In this document: positions 1-5,679 of the stretch, piece after piece
Layout of the letters: every line of letters starts with the position of its first letter
How positions within the stretch are numbered: the stretch's first letter is position 1
NCBI GenBank assembly: GCA_016208645.1
Contig: JACQXP010000221.1
Coordinates: 1-18,409 of the forward strand
DNA length: 18,409 nt
DNA from: Candidatus Methylomirabilota bacterium
GTDB taxonomy: Bacteria; Methylomirabilota; Methylomirabilia; Methylomirabilales; 2-02-FULL-66-22
Reading direction: 5' to 3'
The notes under the pieces: generated by a model
The model's input: only the letters and a program-made list of their open reading frames with translations
What the model was told of the DNA's origin: nothing
Database searches by the model: none
Program-made: the position numbers and the translations under genes

Positions 1-245
1 ATGACATGGTGGAGGGCGTCCGGCGCATCCAGACGGGGCTGGCGGGGCATGGCAGGCGCCAGCCTAGCACAAGGAGCGTTGGGACGCAACGTCCCCCATT
101 ACGGGATTCGAGGATTTCTGGGAGCGTCGCGCCCAGAGCCTCGTGGCCTCATGATCCCTTTCTCACAAATCTGTCGTGCACCCCATTAGTCTGGCTGGGG
201 GGAAGGTTCTGAAGCCAACGGCTAATGGCCAACGGCTGTTCTTGG
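1..245. other. left-edge stretch without a recognisable gene
   Basis: No reading frame here has recognisable protein character. The open frames at the very left edge are short, rich in R/G/P and do not match any family I know. A small perfect hairpin (GGGACG-caa-CGTCCC, 81-95) is present but has no T-run after it on either strand, so I do not call it a terminator. The tail of a gene entering from the left cannot be excluded, because the window starts here. Confidence 0.4.
214..237. repeat. 14-bp direct repeat downstream of tRNA-Cys
   Basis: GCCAACGGCTAATG at 214-227 is followed immediately by GCCAACGGCT at 228-237. The 14-bp unit reads on minus as alternating heptamers (AGCCGTT, GGCCATT), so it has the same 7-bp rhythm as the arrays in the purine cluster. 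It lies just 3' of the tRNA. Confidence 0.6.
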
Positions 246-321
246 TGGAGGCGCGGGGCGGACTCGAACCGCCGAATCGAGGTTTTGCAGACCTCTCCCT
301 TAGCCTCTTGGGTACCGCGCC
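246..321 (-). tRNA. tRNA-Cys (anticodon GCA), 3' CCA encoded
   Basis: Read on minus, the acceptor stem GGCGCGG (321-315) pairs with CCGCGCC (256-250). The anticodon arm GAGGT-CTGCAAA-ACCTC has anticodon GCA, the T-arm contains GGTTCGAGTCC, and the discriminator is U, as expected for tRNA-Cys. The genomic sequence continues CCA (248-246), so the CCA tail is encoded. The mature tRNA without CCA is 73 nt with a short variable loop. The gene sits 77 bp downstream of the PIN toxin stop but has its own promoter. Confidence 0.95.
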
Positions 322-329
322 TTGCCTGA

Positions 330-358
330 ATAATATGTCAACTCGCCGAGGCCGTCAA
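330..358 (-). promoter_or_regulatory. sigma-70-type promoter of tRNA-Cys
   Basis: On minus, TTGACG (358-353) is followed by a 17-bp spacer and TATTAT (335-330), each one mismatch from consensus. Only 8 bp (329-322) separate the -10 box from the mature tRNA 5' end, so the predicted transcription start lies within one or two bases of G1. The primary transcript would have almost no 5' leader. Confidence 0.75.
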
Positions 359-388
359 CTTCAAGTCTCTCTCCTTCAAGTCTCTCTC
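359..388. repeat. 15-bp perfect tandem duplication
   Basis: CTTCAAGTCTCTCTC occurs at 359-373 and again at 374-388, followed by a degenerate CTCTCCG tail. It lies between the end of the PIN toxin gene (399) and the -35 box of the tRNA promoter (353-358). It is probably a replication-slippage product; no function is evident. Confidence 0.8.
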
Positions 389-398
389 CGTCTCTCCG

Positions 399-887
399 TC
401 ATGTCCGCGATGTGTGGAGTTCGCTTGGAAACGCGCTCGGGCGTAAGGCCGATACCTCGGACACGTGCAGGAGGTGAGGATCCGTCGTGACGAGCGCGCT
501 GGTGCCAGTACGTAAGGCCGTCGCCAGGAATATGCCGTCGTTGTAGGAGAATGGGTTATTCCTGGAGTAGTACCGTCGGCGATGGATCGCCGACATGACT
601 GCGAGATCGGCATCAACGGGCAGGATCGTCAAGTGGCCAGCGAACCCATCCTCCAGGGTTGCCCGGACGATGTCGAAGCCGGGCTTCTTTTCGCGCTCAA
701 ACACCCAACGAATCTCCGCCAGGGCCATAACGCTGGTGAAAGCTACGATCTCCCCCTTCTGGAGGGCACGCAGGAGACGTTCGGAGGCCCGGATATCGTC
801 CCGGGGAGCCCGGGTGACCTCGGGCACAATGACGGCAAGGAACACGTTACTGTCAAGACAGAGCCTCGGTCTAGTCCCGGAGGGCAT
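399..887 (-). CDS. PIN-domain ribonuclease toxin, VapC-like
   Basis: This 162-aa protein has the four acidic positions of a PIN nuclease: D12 in LDSNVF, E58 in ALAEIRW, D117 in YNDGIFLA and D136 in TTDPHL. PIN toxins are Mg-dependent RNases that cleave tRNA or rRNA and are held in check by the adjacent antitoxin. The ATG at 887 lies 17 bp inside the upstream AbrB-type gene (stop 871-873), which implies translational coupling and the usual antitoxin-toxin order. A GGGA motif lies about 8 nt before the start. The C-terminal tail after D136 is somewhat long and polar. The family assignment is firm; that it is the toxin of a TA pair is inferred from the pairing, and the target cannot be read from sequence. 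Confidence 0.88.
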   Translation of the reverse strand: MPSGTRPRLCLDSNVFLAVIVPEVTRAPRDDIRASERLLRALQKGEIVAFTSVMALAEIRWVFEREKKPGFDIVRATLEDGFAGHLTILPVDADLAVMSAIHRRRYYSRNNPFSYNDGIFLATALRTGTSALVTTDPHLLHVSEVSALRPSAFPSELHTSRT

Positions 888-1122
888 CTTCGCTTTCCCG
901 CTCGTAGTCCTGGTGCAGCTTGGCGAGATCTGCTGGGGCGAGCGCTCTCCCGGCTAGGCGGAGTGCCTTGACCGGATCTTTCGGGACCACGATGATCCGC
1001 CAGAGACCATCATCGCCTTTCACGAAGGTCAACCGATCCCCCACGCCCGCCCCGAGCGCCTCCCGCACTCGCTTAGGGAGAGTGATCTGATACTTACCCG
1101 TGATGAGCGTCGTCTCAGCCAT
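871..1122 (-). CDS. AbrB/MazE-type antitoxin
   Basis: This 83-aa protein has an N-terminal swapped-hairpin AbrB DNA-binding domain, roughly residues 5-50: TGKYQITLPKRVREALG, then GDRLTFVKGDDG. A charged C-terminal helix (about 60-83, LAKLHQDYERESEDALRD) is probably the toxin-binding part. It would neutralise the PIN protein and bind its own promoter. I chose the ATG at 1122 because GGGGG lies 6 nt upstream. An earlier ATG at 1158 has no ribosome site and lies inside the region between promoter and palindrome. The stop overlaps the toxin start by 17 bp. The family is clear; antitoxin function rests on the arrangement. Confidence 0.88.
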   Translation of the reverse strand: MAETTLITGKYQITLPKRVREALGAGVGDRLTFVKGDDGLWRIIVVPKDPVKALRLAGRALAPADLAKLHQDYERESEDALRD

Positions 1123-1161
1123 CTTGAGCCCCCTGGAGATGGTCAGACTTCCTTGCATAAT

Positions 1162-1192
1162 TCATATTGTCAGAAAATATGAGGATTGTCAA
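1162..1192 (-). promoter_or_regulatory. toxin-antitoxin promoter with palindromic operator candidate
   Basis: On minus, a perfect TTGACA (1192-1187) is followed 17 bp later by a weak -10 candidate CAATAT (1169-1164). A perfect 7-bp inverted repeat, TCATATT (1162-1168) and AATATGA (1176-1182) with a 7-bp centre, overlaps the -10 and spacer. AbrB-type antitoxins typically bind AT-rich palindromes in their own promoters, so this is the likely autoregulatory operator. It is notably AT-rich against its GC-rich surroundings. Confidence 0.6.
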
Positions 1193-1317
1193 GGCATTCG
1201 AGATCATGGAAGGAGAACGTCGAATTGGTCGCGCAGGCATCGCGGCTGGAGAGTTACTCCCTCAGGGGGCACGCCGAGGATAGCCTCTCCCATTTGTTTC
1301 ATGGCTGGTCAGGGCAC

Positions 1318-2010
1318 TCAAACGTGATTGTGGAGCATCAGCTCCTTCGGGTGGGGGTTCAGGTAGATCTGGTCCCGGAGGTAGGGAACTTCCACTCGCG
1401 CGAGGTGATGCTTGAGGAGCGTGAGGGGCACGACGAGGGGAACCAGGCCCCGGTAGTAGTCGGCGATCACGGCCAGCAGCTCGGCCTTGTCCCGTCCGTC
1501 CAGGTCCCGCTTGAGATATCCCAGGAGGTGATGCATGACATTCGTGTGCTTCTTGGCGGTGCCCTTGACCTTGAGCGCGGCCATGAAGAGTTCCCCGTAG
1601 CGGGCCTCGAGTGCCCTCGGGGTCAGGTCCTTGGCATTGGCCACCAGCCGACCCAGCTCCGCATAATGCTTTGGGCTGTGGGCCAGGAGCAGCAGCTTGT
1701 GCGCCGTGTGGAAGGCCATCAGCTTCCCCCGGGTGAGGCCCCCCGCCAGCATGTCGCGCCAGCGGCGATAACAGAAGACCCGCTCGATGAAATTCTCTCG
1801 CAGCCCCGGATCGTGCAGACGCCCCTCCTCCTCCGTCGGCAGGAGGGGGAACCGATCCGTCAGGGTATGGGCGAAGATGCCCATGCCGTCCTTCCCCGGA
1901 ATCCCCGAGGGCCGGTACACCCGCACCCGCTCCATCCCACAGCTCGGCGATTCGCTCTTCAGGATGGTGCCCGAGAGGTCCGCGTTGTCCAGCGCGTCCA
2001 AGGACTTCAC
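1318..2010 (-). CDS. 5'-truncated TudS (DUF523)-DUF1722 protein
   Basis: The first ~40 residues are the C-terminal third of a DUF523 domain (ILKSESPSCG, residues 16-25, then MERVRVY). A complete-looking DUF1722/YbgA domain follows from about residue 68 (ENFIERVFCYRRW, then HTAHKLLLLAHSPKHY and the C-terminal YLNPHPKELML). DUF523 includes the thiouracil desulfidase TudS, an Fe-S enzyme whose cluster is held by three cysteines. The N-terminal part with the other cysteines is absent, because the small redox gene ends only 32 bp upstream. I chose the GTG at 2010 because GGAGGGAGGG lies about 7 nt before it; the frame is open further up but reads out of phase through the upstream gene. The truncated protein may act through DUF1722 alone, as in E. 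coli YbgA, or may be decaying. Start certainty is low; family certainty is high. Confidence 0.8.
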   Translation of the reverse strand: MKSLDALDNADLSGTILKSESPSCGMERVRVYRPSGIPGKDGMGIFAHTLTDRFPLLPTEEEGRLHDPGLRENFIERVFCYRRWRDMLAGGLTRGKLMAFHTAHKLLLLAHSPKHYAELGRLVANAKDLTPRALEARYGELFMAALKVKGTAKKHTNVMHHLLGYLKRDLDGRDKAELLAVIADYYRGLVPLVVPLTLLKHHLARVEVPYLRDQIYLNPHPKELMLHNHV

Positions 2011-2042
2011 AGAGGACAACCCTCCCTCCTCCGAGCCTGCTG

Positions 2043-2390
2043 CTACTTCAACAGCCTGGCGTAAGTCGCCTCGTCGAATCCCACGATGAGCGTGCGGCCC
2101 TTGCGGAGTGTTGGGGCTCGCAAGTTCCCCGTCGGCCCCAGAAGCAGGGCCTTGATCGTCCCCGCGTCCGGTTTGTCTTTCTTCAGGTCCAGATGGACCA
2201 CTTGCTTCCCTTTGCTGGCGTAGATCTCGTCCACCCCTCGGACTAAAGCCATGGCCTCTTTCTCTTTCAGCGTCGTCTTCTTCGCATCCGCTTGCGATGC
2301 GGCCCCAACTTTGTGCTTCGCAAGGAACCCTTGCGTTTTGGCACAGGTCTTTCACCCCGGGCGATGGTAGCTCCAATCAACGCATGCCAT
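2043..2390 (-). CDS. putative selenoprotein: ArsC/Spx-like thioredoxin-fold protein with UxxC motif (TGA = Sec13)
   Basis: Read from the ATG at 2390, which has a perfect GGGAGG 5 nt upstream, the frame gives MACVDWSYHRPG, then TGA (2354-2352), then KTCAKTQGFLAKHK, and continues without interruption to the stop at 2043, for 115 residues. The TGA is codon 13 and would make U13-K-T-C16, the position of a thioredoxin-type CxxC after a beta strand (DWSYHRPG). The C-terminal half has the ArsC/Spx-like LLLGPTGNLRAPTLRKG stretch with the cis-proline loop, then TLIVGFDEATYARLL. From memory, relatives carry Cys at this position. A stem-loop of bacterial SECIS type follows the TGA. The gene lies 26 bp after the SDR gene and 32 bp before the DUF1722 gene, so all three are probably co-transcribed. 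The likely role is a selenol-dependent thiol oxidoreductase; the substrate is unknown. The only in-frame ATG after the TGA (2252) would drop the whole active site. The alternative is a nonsense mutation. Confidence 0.82.
2312..2345 (-). promoter_or_regulatory. candidate bacterial SECIS element downstream of the in-frame UGA
   Basis: After the TGA (2354-2352) the minus strand folds into a lower stem TGTGC (2345-2341) with GCACA (2316-2312). An internal loop (CAAAA/AA) leads to a perfect 7-bp upper stem CGCAAGG (2335-2329) with CCTTGCG (2325-2319), capped by a GTT loop (2328-2326). The loop begins 23 nt after the TGA and starts with G. From memory, known bacterial SECIS elements have a short apical loop with G in its first two positions, 16-37 nt after UGA, recognised by SelB. 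All of the pairing is within the coding region and is compatible with the protein sequence. Confidence 0.78.
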
Positions 2391-2416
2391 GAATACCTCC
2401 CTTCTGACTCGTCATC

Positions 2417-3310
2417 CTACCGACCCAGGAGGTGTCGGAGGGCAGCCTCGAGTTCGGGGTAGCGGAATCGGTAGCCTGATGCCTGGAGCCGCGTCGGCAT
2501 CACCCGCTGGCTCGACAGCAGCAGCGCATCGGCCAACTCCCCGAATGCCAGCCTCGCGGCAAAGGCGGGCATGGGGGCCACGGCCGGCCGCGACAGCACG
2601 CGGGCCAGCGTCCGCGTGTACTCCGCATTGGTCACCGGCGCGGGAGCCACCGCGTTCACGGGTCCCTGGAGAGACTCGGTGACGATGGCGTGGTGAATCG
2701 CCCCGACGGCATCATCGATGCCAATCCAGCTCACGTATTGCGTCCCGCCCCCGATCCGGCCGCCCGCGCCCAGCTTGAAGGGAAGGAGCATCTTCCTGAG
2801 GGCTCCGCCCGCCGGGCTGAGGATCATCCCGAAGCGCAACTGGACCACCCGGATGCCGGCGCGCGAGGCGGGCTCGGTGGCCGCTTCCCACTCGCGGCAG
2901 ACCCCGGCAAGGAAGTCGCTCCCCGCCGCGCTGTCCTCGGCGAGGATCTCGGCGCCCCGGTCCCCGTACAAGCCGATGGCCGACGCGCTGACCAATACCC
3001 TGGGGCGACCCGCCAGTGCCGCCAACGCCTCGCAGAGCCGCCGCGTGCCCTCGACCCGGCTGCGACGGATCTCGGCCTTGCGCGTCGCGGTCCACCGGCC
3101 GGCCGCGATATTCTCCCCGGCCAAATGAACCACACCATCCAGCCCTTCCAACTTGGAAAGGTCCCTTACCCCCTCCGCAGGACTCCACGCAACGTCGGCA
3201 CCGCCGGGTGACCGGCGCACGAGCCGGATCACGCGATGCCCACCCGCGGTGAGAGACGATACCAAGGCCGAGCCAACCAGACCGCTGGAGCCGCTGACGG
3301 CGATACGCAT
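2417..3310 (-). CDS. TIGR01777-family SDR epimerase (YfcH-like)
   Basis: This 297-aa protein of the extended/atypical short-chain dehydrogenase family opens with a dinucleotide-binding Rossmann motif (GSSGLVG, residues 7-13) and continues VVHLAGENIAAGRWT and SASAIGLYGDRG. It ends with the DUF1731 domain typical of TIGR01777 proteins (VMPTRLQASGYRFRYPELEAAL within the last 35 residues, split here by a few residues). Family members are cytosolic, and their substrates are mostly unknown. The ATG at 3310 is preceded by AGGAGG with 5-nt spacing; the frame extends 19 codons further upstream without a better start. It is the first gene of the operon that continues into the selenoprotein and DUF1722 genes. 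In other bacteria I recall TIGR01777 and DUF523/DUF1722 genes near photolyase genes, but none is present here. Confidence 0.92.
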   Translation of the reverse strand: MRIAVSGSSGLVGSALVSSLTAGGHRVIRLVRRSPGGADVAWSPAEGVRDLSKLEGLDGVVHLAGENIAAGRWTATRKAEIRRSRVEGTRRLCEALAALAGRPRVLVSASAIGLYGDRGAEILAEDSAAGSDFLAGVCREWEAATEPASRAGIRVVQLRFGMILSPAGGALRKMLLPFKLGAGGRIGGGTQYVSWIGIDDAVGAIHHAIVTESLQGPVNAVAPAPVTNAEYTRTLARVLSRPAVAPMPAFAARLAFGELADALLLSSQRVMPTRLQASGYRFRYPELEAALRHLLGR

Positions 3311-3844
3311 GGTGTCCTCCTGCCCGGCCCTTTCGCCATTCCGGGCAAACCCTCCCCTCGCCGGCAACGCGTCGGGCTGTCCAAGGAGCTTACCATAGCA
3401 GTAGTGAATTTCACGCCTATTCGACTCCGTGCGATACTCAATCGAAGCATTCCAAGAGCGGAATGTGAACGGCCTTGTCTTGGAAAAACGGCTTGCGTTG
3501 CTGGGCAGGGCCGGGTATAGAGATACCGATGGGGACCAGCGAGGCGGGAGCGCGTTCTGGCCGACGCTTTGGAAAAACTCATGCCCTCAGGGAGCGGGAG
3601 CTGATGCAATTCAAGTTCGACGCCAATCAACCCGCTGGGCCTATTCCCCCCGGCCCCCCTTTGCCCCACATTCGGGAGATCCGGCATCCTCCTCCCAGTG
3701 CAGACAATTGATCTTTCCTCCCTTCACATCCGAGACGTGACGAAATAGACTGAGGTCAGACGCGGCTCACCGCGCGCCCCCCGAATCGCGGCCAGGGGGG
3801 CACCGGGTCAGCGGGTCAACGATTTCCGATGATGAGACTCAACG
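3311..3844. other. 534-bp divergent intergenic region
   Basis: This separates the minus-strand SDR operon from the plus-strand flavin oxidoreductase. No frame in it looks like a protein. It holds the plus-strand promoter candidate listed separately, an 11-bp palindrome GTGAATTTCAC (3404-3414), which lies about 95 bp before the SDR start and could be a regulator site, and an 8-bp direct repeat CGGGTCAG/CGGGTCAA (3804-3819). I could not find a convincing promoter for the SDR operon. Confidence 0.5.
3723..3751 (+). promoter_or_regulatory. promoter candidate for the flavin oxidoreductase gene
   Basis: TTCACA (3723-3728, 5 of 6 to consensus), an exact 17-bp spacer, then TAGACT (3746-3751, 4 of 6). 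This would start transcription near 3758 and leave a leader of about 87 nt before the ATG at 3845. No terminator or riboswitch fold is obvious in that leader. Confidence 0.4.
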
Positions 3845-5317
3845 ATGACAGAGGAGCGGGCATTGGAGAATTTCCCTCGTGTGGCATCCTTCAAAGACGT
3901 GCAGGGACTCAAGGACCATTTGGCCACGCTGCCCATCCCGGTGGCCTGCGATGATTCCCTGCTGCCCCTCGACCGCAATCCGCTGGCCCAGCCCCTGACC
4001 GTCTATGGCCGCACGGTGGGGAACCGGTTTGCCATCCATCCCATGGAAGGCTGGGACGCCACCCTGGACGGCAGGCCGACCGATCTGGTCCTGCGCCGCT
4101 GGAGGAACTTCGGCATCTCCGGCGCCAAGCTGATCTGGGGCGGGGAGGCGGTGGCGGTCCGCCGCGACGGGCGCGCCAACCCTAATCAGCTCTATTACTG
4201 CGAGGCGAACCGCAAGGCGCTGGTGGAGCTGCTTCCCGCCCTCAAGAAGGCCCACCGCGAACGCTGCGGCACCACGGAGGACCTCCTGGTGGGACTGCAG
4301 TTGACCCACTCGGGACGGTTCTGCCGTCCGGAGCCCGATCACCAGTCTCGCCCGCGCATCGCGTACCGGCACCCGATTCTGGACGGCACATTCGGCATCC
4401 AGGATGACCGGCCGATCCTGTCAGATCCTGAGCTGGGCGACCTGGTGCAGGATTACGTGGCCGCGGCCAGGTTCGCGGCCGAGGTCGGGTTCGACTTCGT
4501 GGATATCAAGCACTGCCACGGGTACCTGCTCCACGAATTCCTCTCCGCCCACACGCGGCCCGGACCGTACGGGGGAAGCCTGGAGAACCGGACCCGCCTC
4601 CTGCGCGAGATCAGCGCCGCCATCCGGCGGGATGTCCCTGGCCTGCACCTAGCTGTCCGTCTCTCCACCTTCGATCTCGTTCCCTTCACCCACCCGGCGC
4701 CAGGCCAGGGCGCCCAAGGAGTCCCGATTGATTTTCGCCCGTACCTTCCCTACCGGTACGCGTTCGGGGTGAATCCCGACAATCCTCTCGAGATGGATCT
4801 GACTGAACCCGTGAGGTTTCTGCATCTCTGCCGGGAGCTGGGAATTGCCCTCGTCAACATCTCGGGCGGAAGTCCGTACTACAGCCCCCACATCCAGCGG
4901 CCCGCCTACTTCCCTCCGTCCGACGGGTACCCTCCACCGGAGGATCCGCTCACGGGATGCGCCCGCTTGCTCGACGTGGCCGCCCGCTGCAAGCGGGCCG
5001 TGCCGGACCTCACCATGGTCGGCACCGGATACACCTATTTCCAGGACTACCTCCCCTTCGTTGCCCAGGCCCAGGTGCGGCTCGGCCACGTGGACTTCGT
5101 CGGCATCGGTCGCATGGTGCTCGCCTATCCCGAGCTGCCGCACGACGTCCTGAGCGGCCGGCCCCTCGACCGCAAACGCATCTGCCGAACCTTCAGCGAT
5201 TGCACCACCGGTCCGCGCAATCGGATGGTGTCCGGCTGCTATCCCCTCGACCCCCATTACAAATCCCTGCCGGAAGCCGAGGTCGTCAGGAAGCTCAGGC
5301 AGAAGTCAGGACGGTAG
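3845..5317 (+). CDS. Old Yellow Enzyme / 2,4-dienoyl-CoA reductase-like FMN oxidoreductase
   Basis: This 490-aa protein is a single FMN TIM-barrel. GNRFAIHPMEGWD (residues 59-71) is the FMN-binding first strand, QLTHSGRF follows, and KHCHGYLLHEFLS carries the catalytic His pair (H223/H225). GPYGGSLENRTRLL is the classic family signature, and VGTGYTYFQDYLP with VGIGRMVLAYP form the phosphate-binding end. It lacks the C-terminal flavodoxin/NADH domains of full 2,4-dienoyl-CoA reductases. It keeps three cysteines near the end (CRTFSDC and SGCYPLD) that resemble a degraded Fe-S binding region. At 490 residues it is longer than a bare barrel, through an insert at about 285-330 with PYLPYRYAFGVNPDNP. 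The substrate is unknown; an enone or enoyl compound is likely. The start has no strong ribosome site (GAGA 10 nt upstream). It stands alone on plus. Confidence 0.88.
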   Translation: MTEERALENFPRVASFKDVQGLKDHLATLPIPVACDDSLLPLDRNPLAQPLTVYGRTVGNRFAIHPMEGWDATLDGRPTDLVLRRWRNFGISGAKLIWGGEAVAVRRDGRANPNQLYYCEANRKALVELLPALKKAHRERCGTTEDLLVGLQLTHSGRFCRPEPDHQSRPRIAYRHPILDGTFGIQDDRPILSDPELGDLVQDYVAAARFAAEVGFDFVDIKHCHGYLLHEFLSAHTRPGPYGGSLENRTRLLREISAAIRRDVPGLHLAVRLSTFDLVPFTHPAPGQGAQGVPIDFRPYLPYRYAFGVNPDNPLEMDLTEPVRFLHLCRELGIALVNISGGSPYYSPHIQRPAYFPPSDGYPPPEDPLTGCARLLDVAARCKRAVPDLTMVGTGYTYFQDYLPFVAQAQVRLGHVDFVGIGRMVLAYPELPHDVLSGRPLDRKRICRTFSDCTTGPRNRMVSGCYPLDPHYKSLPEAEVVRKLRQKSGR

Positions 5318-5350
5318 CCCAATCAGGCAGAAGTCAGGACGGTAGCCCAA
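5295..5350. repeat. perfect 28-bp tandem duplication across the stop codon
   Basis: Positions 5295-5322 and 5323-5350 are identical. The first copy encodes the last residues (LRQKSGR) and the TAG stop of the flavin oxidoreductase; the second lies outside the gene. The duplication leaves the plus-strand protein intact but lengthens the 3' end of the small minus-strand frame that converges here. Absence of any mismatch suggests it is recent. Confidence 0.95.
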
Positions 5351-5560
5351 CTTTCCAGACCGTCCCGCTAGAGTGGAGAATCCTTGTTGGGCATTTTTCC
5401 TCCCCACCCACGCCCCTTCCTCCGCGGCGAACCGAATCAAGTCCCACACGTACAGCACGACAGCTAGGAAGAGAGTGAGGAGTGCTGCCGACAATAAGGA
5501 GAGGTCGCGGGCGATCAGCCCCACAATAAGGCCAGCGAATAATGACTTGATCGGGTGCAT
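5306..5560 (-). CDS. possible small two-helix membrane protein
   Basis: An 84-residue frame starting MHPIKSLFAGLIVGL has two hydrophobic segments (about 5-15, and 20-38 with LLSAALLTLFLAVVLYVW), followed by a charged stretch (DLIRFAAEEGAWVGRKN). I do not recognise a family. The ATG at 5560 has AGAGAA about 9 nt upstream; a second ATG lies at 5566. Its last ~18 residues are read through both copies of the 28-bp duplication, and its stop overlaps the end of the convergent flavin oxidoreductase gene by 12 bp. It follows the TRAP permease by 120 bp on the same strand. The hydrophobic pattern is gene-like, but without homologues it remains tentative. Confidence 0.35.
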   Translation of the reverse strand: MHPIKSLFAGLIVGLIARDLSLLSAALLTLFLAVVLYVWDLIRFAAEEGAWVGRKNAQQGFSTLAGRSGKLGYRPDFCLIGLPS

Positions 5561-5679
5561 AGCCATACTTCTCTGCACGCCTACCGGACTGCTTCCGACC
5601 TGCAAGGCTTGGGTTGAAGACCTCGTGCGCTCAGGTTTTTTCGCCCTCGACTGCCACCGAACTGGATCGCCGCCGCTCT

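Noticed and set aside
1..212. Short open frames at the left edge
   Set aside because: No ribosome site, no family resemblance and biased composition; could at most be the tail of a gene that I cannot identify.
1186..2064. 292-codon open frame on plus
   Set aside because: Antisense to the DUF1722 gene with no protein-like pattern.
2043..2252. A 69-aa protein starting at ATG 2252
   Set aside because: It would begin in the middle of the thioredoxin-like domain, without the redox motif and without a properly spaced ribosome site. The longer reading through TGA is far better supported.
1318..2376. A single 352-aa protein on minus covering this whole span
   Set aside because: Its first ~120 residues are read out of phase through the selenoprotein gene and have shadow composition (rich in G/E/R/Q). 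Real homology begins only at the DUF523 remnant after about 2010.
2319..2390. Simple frameshift as explanation for the interrupted ArsC-like gene
   Set aside because: The same frame is coherent on both sides of the TGA; no shift is needed, and the alternative frame gives an unrelated peptide. A nonsense mutation remains the only serious alternative to selenocysteine.
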